Shown piece after piece: positions 57,201 through 64,000 of a stretch of DNA of 64,000 nucleotides (position 1 is the first letter of the stretch; every line of letters begins with the position of its first letter). Origin of the DNA: Cyclaneusma minus (lineage: Eukaryota > Ascomycota > Leotiomycetes > Marthamycetales > Marthamycetaceae). The stretch covers positions 248,001 to 312,000 of the forward strand of contig JAKZHN010000008.1 of the NCBI GenBank assembly GCA_037179335.1, written 5' to 3'. Position numbers and translations under genes: made by a program. The notes below the pieces were generated by a model that had not been told where the DNA came from, searched no databases, and was given only the letters and a program-made list of their open reading frames with translations.

Positions 57201-57562
57201 TTGCTGAGAAGGCCATCCCTGAGAAGGCCATTCCGGAAAGTCGTCCCGATCCACCCCCCGAAAGCGCTCAGCCCGCCGCCCAGCCCGAAAAACCCACCAC
57301 CCAACCCCCCAAAATGCCCGCCTTTAAAGCCCCCCGCACAGTACCCATCAAAGAGCTCCCCCCAAGAAAAACCACTGTTGCAGGCATTATGGGAGCGCCT
57401 CCTCGGCCGCGACCTGCTCCGGCTGTGTTTACAGATGCAGATAATACAGGAAATGATGGAGGCGTGGAAGGAAGGAGGGAACCGGTGGTGCTAGGGCAGG
57501 AATTGGGGCCGTGGAGTAAGGAGGCGTTTGATCTTTTTGATTGGCGTCCTCCTGGGTGGTAG
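54284..57562 (+). CDS. Mte1/Dbl2/ZGRF1-like protein with DUF2439 domain
   Basis: Single exon of 1092 residues. Residues about 26-100 form the DUF2439 (ZGRF1-type N-terminal) domain: EYRCLFTQDLRRKQKRWQDG, HTFNKRVMVLDERGNFVGDT, GYLVEVSECT. Yeast Mte1 and fission-yeast Dbl2 share this domain and bind D-loop or branched DNA, controlling Mph1/Fml1 helicase, so a role in recombination repair is inferred. The remainder is long and disordered: Lys/Arg-rich nuclear-signal-like stretches (PTKRRKVDD, SPKRRKNN), acidic Ser patches, an imperfect ~37-residue repeat built on SSELPLA.QSRAP (about residues 704-810) and an EKAIPEKAI repeat near 965-985. No helicase domain. The C-terminus ends in LFDWRPPGW. Confidence 0.8.
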   Translation: MSMTMAQRPSSLPSTGVPPTESTAPVFEYRCLFTQDLRRKQKRWQDGRLRYHTFNKRVMVLDERGNFVGDTYWREDYEFGEGEELQLERGGYLVEVSECTGQRNQDLSEILDKPREQRVERAIAKGFIAPRTPGAATPRPSATNRPAAQVQSQGQPRSLNALLGMPSGHYGRAVVPTTSPFERRQQQDENRAGNESRFGTPNIERPTKRRKVDDEAPSKSGYAQNLMGATLSLSANWPSSAASSRPNLVRSRQLSNIRQPAEEIDLTGDDDATSVGRRPAPVQETPIRAPARKDTSKKPIREPPIRGAAKIDTPKEQARRSGISRTSDEVPDEERGRSAESPVVLDDEARPKSPKRRKNNPTAKPKERSKKTKRNAAVEVDEDEDAQFQDIEHFGQPTSKPRDAGRKSVPSPRAPSSPPSQDPTGPFRPISPPLPVPDSGLDTSHHDEGADDSDPFASAVPGTSESRQFPPRREEARPRPRPLPPKRQLLCMDKSTSRPTSRTSSDTSTKSKRTTQIAVATAAENHVEASQATLRLEAFQKAQEQRLQKRMANARRASARDDPFSTDEPIVIDDDPPEPEPEPAMSIDAGKQAPHRAPQRKAPDHRHTPPAPEKSSSPVSWSPSPDREMHIEVPDRLDTSHEPQGPFFPDEPSDDEISVEGQSPARIERQPRKDLIQANWRPDAYEQAQLQPRPENSKTSDAPTSSELPLAAQSRAPKQAPVQKLPEDPPSVEASNPSEPPPGAQARSSRQAEVQPIPEERRPQEAPTSSELPLALQSRAPQQPQVQPHPSKPQTLAAPIPSEPHPAPQSSGLTHEAIDALLNQPQASAHRPGPESGIHPGQKSPPRLVKMNRWAKSRELVNFTLNPETEAQLATPLARLQERVSNARKDLPVDHTRLQNLAVGQANVAVESRRPDVVVDEERTVRPPNLVADKEVAVIQEPTVEPPPVPDPVPATKEPSPVIAEKVVAEKAIAEKAIPEKAIPESRPDPPPESAQPAAQPEKPTTQPPKMPAFKAPRTVPIKELPPRKTTVAGIMGAPPRPRPAPAVFTDADNTGNDGGVEGRREPVVLGQELGPWSKEAFDLFDWRPPGW

Positions 57563-58012
57563 GGATGCTGGTACTGGGGAAAAGGCGGGGTGAGGGGCTG
57601 CGAGGGTGGTGATGAGATAGAGGGATAGGGGCTTTGGGAAGTAGGCTCACGAACGCATAGAAAGTTGCTTGAGTAAAGCTGAATAGTAGGTTTTCCTGGG
57701 GGCACTATAGTTATGCGACAAGTCTGAGTCCCCCTTCAGATGGTTGGAAACATCCCCACAGCTTGGGAATATCCCCAGCGCTTAAGAATAATCGCGAATG
57801 GTGAGAACATTCTCGAGGATTAAGAATATCATTATCCCCAGAAATCAAGAATATTCTCAAGACCAAGAACATGTGTACCGTGAAGATTGGGACGTTCAGT
57901 GCATCCAGGAAGGAGGTTTCAGACTTTGGTCGTCCCACTGTATCATATAGATGTTATTCTATTGATCTGGATCGTGTCACAACCGCCGCTTCATTATTCC
58001 ATACACTTATTG
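57563..58012. other. intergenic with AT-rich GAATATTC-type repeats
   Basis: 57720-57870 carries many short GAATATTC/GAGAATATT-like words. Similar AT-rich words fill 61505-61690. No gene. Confidence 0.4.
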
Positions 58013-58826
58013 TCAGGTGCATTCCGACTTCCCTTCAAGTTTGGGAGTGGAAGTTGAGTCCTGCAAGTCCACACTATTACTGGGTAAGGGCTTGGTTGAA
58101 GAATCCCGCATCGGAACCCATTTGATGAGCAAGGCGCCAACGACAGATGCGCAACTCAGCGCCAAACACAGATAGAAAGTCCGAATAATCGAATCGCTCA
58201 CGACTCTCTTTCCCTCATTTTTGGTATCTGCGGGCATCGAGTGTAAAATTGTAGGAATATCAAAGAGCAAGAGGGAAGAGTTGGACGAGGGAGGTAGAAG
58301 TGGGGCGAGGTGCGTATGCAGCGAGCCTTGGAAAATCGCTTGTGCTACGGCGACGAATACAGAGGCACTGAGGTTCTGGGAAAGCGTGATGAATGTTACG
58401 CCCATGGGTACGTCGACGATCGGCAGCAGGGTTTGCACCACGTAGCTGGGCTGGCCGACGCCGAATCCTAGGACTAGCTGGTAGCCGATTGCGAGGGCGA
58501 GAGATGAGGAGAGGGCGATGGTTGTGAATAGGGCGGATCCAGTTACCGCTAGTGCGGTGCCGAGAATCATGGCTGGGTTGTAGTATTTGAAGGCGCTGGT
58601 GATGGCTCCGGCTGCAATGGAAGCTACGGCGTAGCCGCCGATTAAGGGTGTTAGGAGCTCGCCGGATGAGAGAGGTGAGTGGCCGCGGACGTCTTGGAAC
58701 CATACGGGTAGGTATAGGATGGAGACGTAGACTGTGCCGTTGATACACATGGAGTAGCTACCGGCAAGCCAAATATCGCGGTTGTGTGTCAGGCTTCGTG
58801 GAAAAGTGTGAGCTTGTCCGGTAAAG

Positions 58827-58944
58827 TGTCAGCCTGCCATATCAGGCAGCAGCACTAGCTCCTTTGTTAGCGCCGTCTCTCCAGCTCCATAAAAGCTGGA
58901 CCTTAGCTAGACCTTCCAATGTCAAGCACCTACGTCCCTCAACA
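58827..58944 (+). repeat. left (5') LTR
   Basis: 118 bp, TG...CA ends, matches 59803-59920 with two transitions. Contains a TATA-like CCATAAAAG about 65 bp in. Confidence 0.93.
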
Positions 58945-58975
58945 GGTTATGCGCCCGCGCGCTTTCAGCGCCACA
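58945..58975 (+). other. primer-binding site matching half of tRNA-iMet
   Basis: Starts directly at the LTR end with GGTTATGCGCCCGCGCGC. The complement of initiator tRNA-Met nucleotides 39 down to 22 (plus 199-216 of this window) reads GGTTATGAGCCCGGCGCG. One substitution and one gap separate them over this stretch, and the likeness goes on through GCGCTTTCAGCGCCAC. Drosophila copia is known to use a 39-nt 5' half of this same tRNA. Confidence 0.75.
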
Positions 58976-59802
58976 TTCCTCTCCTCCTTCAAGTCAAGGT
59001 CAAGTTGTTCAAGACCAAAGGGCTAGGCTTTCGTGGGTACTATGTCAATGCCAATTTGCGCTGTTCTGAGCCTTTGTGTGCCAGCCAGCTTCTGGTGGCT
59101 TTGAGCTTTGCGCTCACCACTCTCACATAGGCGGGAGCTGCCTCAAAGTGCCAAGTCTGCTGTTACAGCTGAGCCCGTTGCCAGAGCCTGTTGCCAGAGC
59201 CTGTTGCCAGAGCCAGAGTTGCCAGATGCCCGATGCCAGATGCCCGTTGCCCGTGGGAGCTACCCAGATTGCCTGCGCCAGTCTGTACAGCCTCAAGTCC
59301 TCAACTGAGGCACCGTCAATCGAGAAGCCCTTTTTGCTGAGGCTACAAGAAGACAAGAAAGCCCTGAATTCTCCAGGCCAGAATCATCAAAGCCCTCACA
59401 TGCTGAGGCCAGAAGAACCCCACCAAAGCCCTTCCGGAGGCCCTATATTTAAAACCACACTTTAAGAACAAGCAATACGCAGCGGTACACACACCAGGTT
59501 GGGCCAAGGCTAGTTTCTACAGAACAAAGAGAGCGCACCTAGGAAACAGCGGGCTGGGAAGAACAGAGAGAGCGCACTTAAGGGAACAGCGGACTGGGTT
59601 GGATCTATGGCAAGTCTATAGAATGGGGGTACAGCGATTGGATTGGAAGGATTTAGAGTCAAGGGGGGCCACGCTGAAGGGGGTGGTGGATTACAGAAAA
59701 AGGGAATACATTTGGAAGGATTTGAAAGCAAGGAATGCTTCAGGTCTAGCCCTGAAGGGGGTATTGCGCCTATGCTACAGCCAGAGCTAGTCCTGAAGGG
59801 GG

Positions 59803-59920
59803 TGTCAGCCTGCCATATTAGGCAGCAGCACTAGCTCCTTTGTTAGCGCCGTCTCTCCAGCTCCATAAGAGCTGGACCTTAGCTAGACCTTCCAATGTCA
59901 AGCACCTACGTCCCTCAACA
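59803..59920 (+). repeat. right (3') LTR
   Basis: 118 bp, same ends as the left LTR, preceded by GAAGGGGG (polypurine tract) and followed by the TAAAG duplication. Confidence 0.93.
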
Positions 59921-60384
59921 TAAAGGTGGTCATTTGAGTGGCCAGGAATCCCACGGCTAGAACACCACACACTACAAAAAGAGCAACGACCCGACCATCG
60001 TCCCAAGGATACGTGGCTCCGCCCCATTGTAAGGCCATCAGAAGACTTATCAAAGACCCGGCCATAAGGATCGTGCCGGGGATGTCCAGTTGCCAGATCC
60101 TTTGGTACAGAGTGAGCGATTGCACATCGGAATGTGTAGGTGTGTGTACGAAGATGGAGCACAAGACTACAGTCACGGCGCCGAGCAGGAGGTTGATGCC
60201 AAAGCACCATCTCCATGTTGTGGATTCGAGGATGGCGGCTCCGAGAAAGGGACCAATGACGGCTGCGAGTCCAAAAGATGCAGACATGATGCCCAAGTAT
60301 GCTGCGCGCTGGGCTAGGGGAATCAGCTTCGTAGTAATCAAGACACTTCCTGAGAAAACGCCAGCAGCACCGAGGCCAGCGATA

Positions 60385-60697
60385 CAGTAAGGGGAAAAAA
60401 GTCTGCGTACCCCCCTAACGATGTTGTCATTTCGGCTATTCTAAGCTATTTTAGTACTTTGTACACCATCCATTGGCCTTAATCACAATCTGACACCTGT
60501 GCTGTATTTTAGAGCTCAAATATTCCGCATATTGCTCTGAAACTGTCTCCCATTCCTGCTTTGCAATTTGAATAAGCCTTTGGAGAGTTGGTTCTGTGTT
60601 GGGAGCAGTCTTTAGCCAATACGCTAGTTTTTGGTGCAGAAATCGCTTAAAATGACAAAATCGCCAGGGGGGTACGCAGACTTTTTTCTCCCCACTG
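60385..60697 (-). mobile_element. deleted Tc1/mariner element
   Basis: 313 bp flanked by TA (60383-60384 and 60698-60699). Ends are inverted repeats of about 50 bp (CAGT..GGG, then AAAAAAGTCTGCGTACCCCCCT and TTGTCATTT). The minus strand keeps the last ~50 residues of a Tc1-like transposase (LIQIAKQEWETVSEQYAEYL ... RCQIVIKANGWCTKY), matching the family's usual C-terminus. The DDE catalytic core is gone, so it is non-autonomous. It lies inside the MFS coding sequence. Confidence 0.9.
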
Positions 60698-60920
60698 TAG
60701 CTCGACCGATGATCAATGCAACTAAAATAGATGCCGTGGTACAAACGAGAGAAAGGCCTCCACGCCTGTAACCTCCGCTAACCCCGTAACATCTCATACC
60801 ACCCAAAAAACCTAATGCTCCAGGCACTTGGTCCCTTCCACCAAATCCCCGGCCGGCAGAGTTGCTCCTGTGGCAACACATCCAAGTTCTTCTCTGACAG
60901 TCAAGTCCAACGCGCCCGGA

Positions 60921-61859
60921 CTACCAAGACTTGGAACCTTTCTTGTTCCGCATGTCAATCGGTTGCTTCAAAGGCTCCACCTCTCTCACCCTTCTATGCT
61001 CCCCTCCGCCACCTGGGAAATGGGAAACGCTCCCCACAATCTCGTTCTTCTGATTCGTGATAACGCGAGCAGGTCCAGGGTTATTATTGTTTTTCCTGAG
61101 TTTCCTGTCATAATCGAACGGTTGCATGCCGGGGGGCGAGATAGGGTATTCAAAAAGCTTGCCATGAACCTCCTTCTCCCTCTCGGTGAAGGCAGCGACA
61201 CGTGGCCCTCTGGGATGCTTGCGGTCGCTGATGTTCAGAAATTCTTTGGGAAACCCGGACTTGGGGAACCTTTTCTGGCTGGCGGCTACCTGGGCGTCCG
61301 TCTCGCTGGGAGTTGGGGCTCGGTATTTGTCGGTGCGGTTGAGATTGTCCCTGTGCTGGTGAAAGGGTATGGTGGAATCGGGCTTGGTGCGATCCTGATC
61401 GTAGACCCATTGCTATATTCAATCATATAACCAATTAGCGGCGGATGTAAGTAGGAGAAATACAAGTGGAAAGCTGCAAAGCACGAGAAAGGGACCAAAG
61501 CATCGCAGGAATTTCTCGTGTGGTAATATCACGAGTAATATCCAAAATCATTGAGAATGTTCCCAAGACCCAAAGGCTGGAACTATTTCCAATCGTTGAG
61601 AATGGTCCCGATTGTTTCGAATATTTCCGATAACCCAGACGGCCAGGAACTCCTCAATTATTGAGGATATTGCTAATCATAGAGGATGTCTGGTCTTGAG
61701 CTATAGAAATGGTGAAATACTTACATAGCCTGAGTTGTCAGCTGTCGATTTGGATCTGGGGGACTGAGTATGAGGGGCGGAGGTTCGGGGGGCATGGTTG
61801 CGACTTGAGGAGCCTTCGTAGTTGCTGTAAGGGCCTCCTGTCTTGTTCCAGTCAGGCAT
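60921..61859 (-). CDS. RNase N1/T1-like protein, two exons
   Basis: Exon 1 is 61859-61725 (45 codons, starting MPDWNKTGGPYSNYEG) with donor GTAAGT. Exon 2 is 61412-60921 after acceptor ATATAG. Together they give 208 residues with a stop after SKSW. The C-terminal third reads FEYPIS (132-137), GPARVITNQKNEIVGSVSHF (158-177) and PGGG. This aligns with the microbial RNase N1/T1 core: Glu133, Arg161 and His176 occupy the places of Glu58, Arg77 and His92, and the Arg-His spacing of 15 is the same as in RNase T1. No signal peptide is visible, unlike secreted T1 enzymes, so an intracellular role or unconventional export is open. The intron is 312 nt and AT-rich. Guanyl-RNase activity is inference. 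Confidence 0.6.
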
Positions 61860-63102
61860 GATGGCGTAGCAGAACTTCGGATCTCGACGACAGGATTGAG
61901 TAACAATGAGTAACTTTGGAGCTTGATGATAGGATTGGGTGATAGGAAGTAGGAAGTGATAGGATTGAGGTCAAACACAGAAACTGATCATTACACAAAC
62001 TATCTCGGGAGGTTATATAGTAAGAATGTGGAAGCGCCAACTTGACCAATATCGTATCCAAACACCAATTATTCGGATTCCAGGCCCTGAAACGTTCGAG
62101 GATGGACATGGATAACCGCTACCTGGTCACTCGCCCCTGGGCCTGTGAGCCTAACCCCCTTTTCGATCCTACGGGATGTTTCAGCGACATGAAGTTCCCC
62201 AGTTCTTCTAAAGATATCTAAGAGAAAGCGGAGTATTCAGTACCAAGCGCGTACGTTGAAACTGAGGTTGCTGATAAGTAAACGCCCGGTAATGACTTAA
62301 TAAAGTAGAACAAGGGGTCGGCGTTTAACTCACTCGGAATCTGCCTATTATCACAATAAGATGAAGATTGGTGAGCAACTTGACATGGACGAAATCTTCT
62401 TGATTCGTAGTCGTCCCTAGGATCATAATCATCTCCATATTTCGCAACTTGTAAGGTATAGGCTTCATCTTCAGCTTATGAAAACCTGTAAATTAAGTTA
62501 ATCCAATATTATTATATTTATCAGAGAAAAATGCGGTAAAAGTTGGTATCAGTTTTAACTGACGTGATAGTCTATATCACTAAAACTCATGCTGCGGTTA
62601 TTGCCTAGTAGTGATTGGCCCCGCGGGCCGGCGCGTAAAACCCGCATGCCGCCCACTGCGCCGCCCACTGCGCCGCCCGCTGTGCCTCCCGGCCGCGTCT
62701 GTCGGTCCGTCGGAAGACTCCGTTGGCGCCTAACTTCCAAAAGGCCCAAGAACATGGTATCATGCGCTGTGTTGACAGAATGTGATGAAAAAGAGTTCAT
62801 GCATATTTAGCGCGCTGAGGTTGACACATCTGACGTCTCCCCACCGATACGCCTTTTACACAGCCCCTTGCACCGCCTTCTTCGACCTTCAACTGACACC
62901 CTATCATCTACTGCTCGCAACTTCTACTCCAAGGGATAGCCTTAGTAAGATCCAAGAGATATAAGGCAAGAGAAGCGCCGATAAACTTGGCTCAACGTCC
63001 AAATTTCTAACTTCACAAGTCTTCCCAAACCTCCCTCACACACCCAATCACACACTTCTACAGACATCGATCAAGCTACTTTGAACTTTCCTCTCCAGCA
63101 CC
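61860..63102. other. intergenic, no supported gene
   Basis: Upstream of the RNase-like gene and of the DUF3632 gene. A CCGCCCACTGCG tandem tract lies at about 62646-62690. A CT-rich leader (about 62995-63100) precedes the 63103 start. Confidence 0.45.
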
Positions 63103-64000
63103 ATGGCTGAATTGAAACTGGAGCTCGACTATGATGATGATGATGAACTATGTATACAGCAACTCCATATTCTCAACGACTTCCTCCAACCGACTTCGAC
63201 CATGTCCGCAGATGAGGCAGCACGACGATACGACAAGCTTGCGCCGCTGCCCAGTGCCGAAGATACAAGCGGCCTGGATATGTACCAGACCATCTCCGAC
63301 ATCTTCGCCGATACTTTCGAAATCGTCGTACAGATTCCCGGTGATCACGAATCCCAGGACAAGCTGATATCGCTGCTCAAAGCACTCCAAGCTTTGCCAA
63401 CCAAAGAAGTCCGCTTTCGCAACTGGGAGTGCACCGCCGTACGCCTCGCTCCCCAATTACTTTCTGATTTAATATGCTTACCTTTTACCAAGACCATACT
63501 GTTGTGGAAGGAATTCCCCCCCTCTTTTGAGCGCCAGCTCTGGGAATCTTGGAAGCGTAAGTCTACCACCACGTGACCCATGCAAGTTTTGCTAGTCGTC
63601 AAGTTGCTGAAATAAAGCACAGCGCTGTATTTCCTCGTCGCAGAAAAGAAAAACGCAATGGGGACACCGATAGAGGAAGACGACTTGGAGCCTGAACAGA
63701 CACACTTTGTGAACCTGACGGCTTTCGCCGCCAGAATAGTTTCTTCGGGGATCGACGAGACACAAGTGTCGTACTTGCCGTGGATCATGGCCCACATGGA
63801 AGTGCCGTCGCCGCCTTCGAAGGGCCTGATAGCTGCTGCGGCGGAGTGGTTCCGAAGCGCCGGAGACTGGATATTTGAACATTGTGGAGAAGAAAAGTGG
63901 TGGTATGACTATGAGTGCGGGGAAGATACGGTGGCGTTTTGGAAGGGGACGCTGTATGAGGGGGAAAGCGGGCTGTGTCGGGAGAGATGGCTGTGGTGGA
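63103..64000 (+). CDS. DUF3632-family protein, truncated by window end
   Basis: Exon 1 is 63103-63556 with donor GTAAGT; exon 2 starts at 63644 after GTCGCAG and runs off the window. The join reads SWKQKKNAMGTPIEEDD. The start follows CACCATGGC. The N-terminus is acidic (ELDYDDDDELC). Exon 2 has FVNLTAFAARIVSSGI and AAAAEWFRSAGDWIFEHCGE, which fit the fungal DUF3632 family, a helical domain of unknown function. The final exon continues past 64000, so length and C-terminus are unknown. Confidence 0.7.

Larger units (their letters stand above)
58827..59920 (+). mobile_element. miniature LTR retroelement (TRIM-like, copia-type primer site)
   Basis: The 1094-bp element is bounded by two 118-bp LTRs starting TGTCAGCC and ending CCTCAACA, and flanked by the 5-bp duplication TAAAG (58822-58826 and 59921-59925). 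The LTRs differ at only two sites, both transitions, so insertion was recent. A primer-binding site follows the left LTR and a polypurine tract (GAAGGGGG) precedes the right LTR, so the element is on the plus strand, antisense to the MFS gene. The 858-bp interior has no gag or pol, only short repeats (GTTGCCAGAGCC near 59178-59215; TGAAGGGGGT three times). It must be mobilised by another element. Confidence 0.93.
58013..60881 (-). pseudogene. DHA2-type MFS drug transporter, broken by two transposons
   Basis: Minus-strand pieces in order: a decayed N-terminal part (60881-60698, with at least two stop codons but still reading GLSLVCTTASILVALIIGR); 60384-59921 (LGIMSASFGLAAVIGPFLGA and TWRWCFGINLLLGAV, the antiporter motif C region); and 58826-58013, the C-terminal half with helices such as MCINGTVYVSILYLPVWFQ and a stop. 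DHA2 14-helix exporters show this pattern. The LTR element between pieces two and three, and the Tc1 element between one and two, each sit inside codons. Taking out element plus duplication restores the frame (TTF/TGQ and GRA/IAG). The first helix is missing, so the gene is also 5' truncated. Confidence 0.9.

Noticed and set aside
60828..61430. Plus frame of 200 codons
   Set aside because: Opposite strand of the RNase-like exon; the minus strand has splice sites and catalytic residues while this one has only hydrophobic chance sequence.

Overview
This window looks like nuclear DNA from a filamentous ascomycete (Pezizomycotina). Dothideomycetes is a guess I cannot prove. The evidence is GT-AG introns of about 50-110 nt, a eukaryotic initiator tRNA-Met gene, long GC-rich genes with disordered Ser/Pro-rich tails, and typical fungal families (HAM1-like, Uds1, DUF3632, a ZGRF1/Mte1-type N-terminus, a BAR-SH3 protein). 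All exon borders given here were read by eye from splice signals, reading frame and family alignment.

Layout. 0-5.7 kb holds a tRNA-iMet gene and one disordered, nuclear-looking protein behind a long pyrimidine-rich leader. 5.7-19.9 kb is an accessory block with no recognisable housekeeping gene. It has two related coiled-coil genes, four copies of a small orphan gene (one intact two-exon copy, three remnants), a core-promoter module repeated about every kilobase, a hAT-type and a TA-flanked non-autonomous transposon, a short interstitial telomere repeat and decayed gene relics. 20.0-23.6 kb has an M1 aminopeptidase/LTA4 hydrolase and a multi-pass membrane protein. 23.6-32.7 kb is gene-poor, with degenerate repeats. 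32.7-41 kb is a conserved core: a Uds1-domain protein, APS kinase (MET14), V-ATPase subunit C (VMA5) and an unknown protein. 42.5-44.3 kb is a small graveyard of relics, including a kinase-like fragment. 46.4-57.6 kb is core again: VMS1, HAM1-like, an RVS167-type BAR-SH3 protein and an Mte1/Dbl2/ZGRF1-like protein.

58.0-60.9 kb holds a DHA2-type MFS transporter broken by two transposons: a 1.1-kb LTR-bounded retroelement without coding capacity (118-bp LTRs, 5-bp target duplication) and a 313-bp deleted Tc1/mariner element. Removing either restores the reading frame locally. The LTR element's primer-binding site matches the 5' half of initiator tRNA-Met ending at nucleotide 39, the copia-type half-tRNA primer, and that tRNA gene lies at the start of this window. 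Next to the transporter is an ATG-distal two-exon gene for an RNase N1/T1-like protein with the Glu-Arg-His set conserved. The window ends inside a DUF3632 gene.

The least described material is the accessory block, where shared promoter modules and first exons suggest repeated duplication of orphan genes, and the half-tRNA-primed miniature retroelement.
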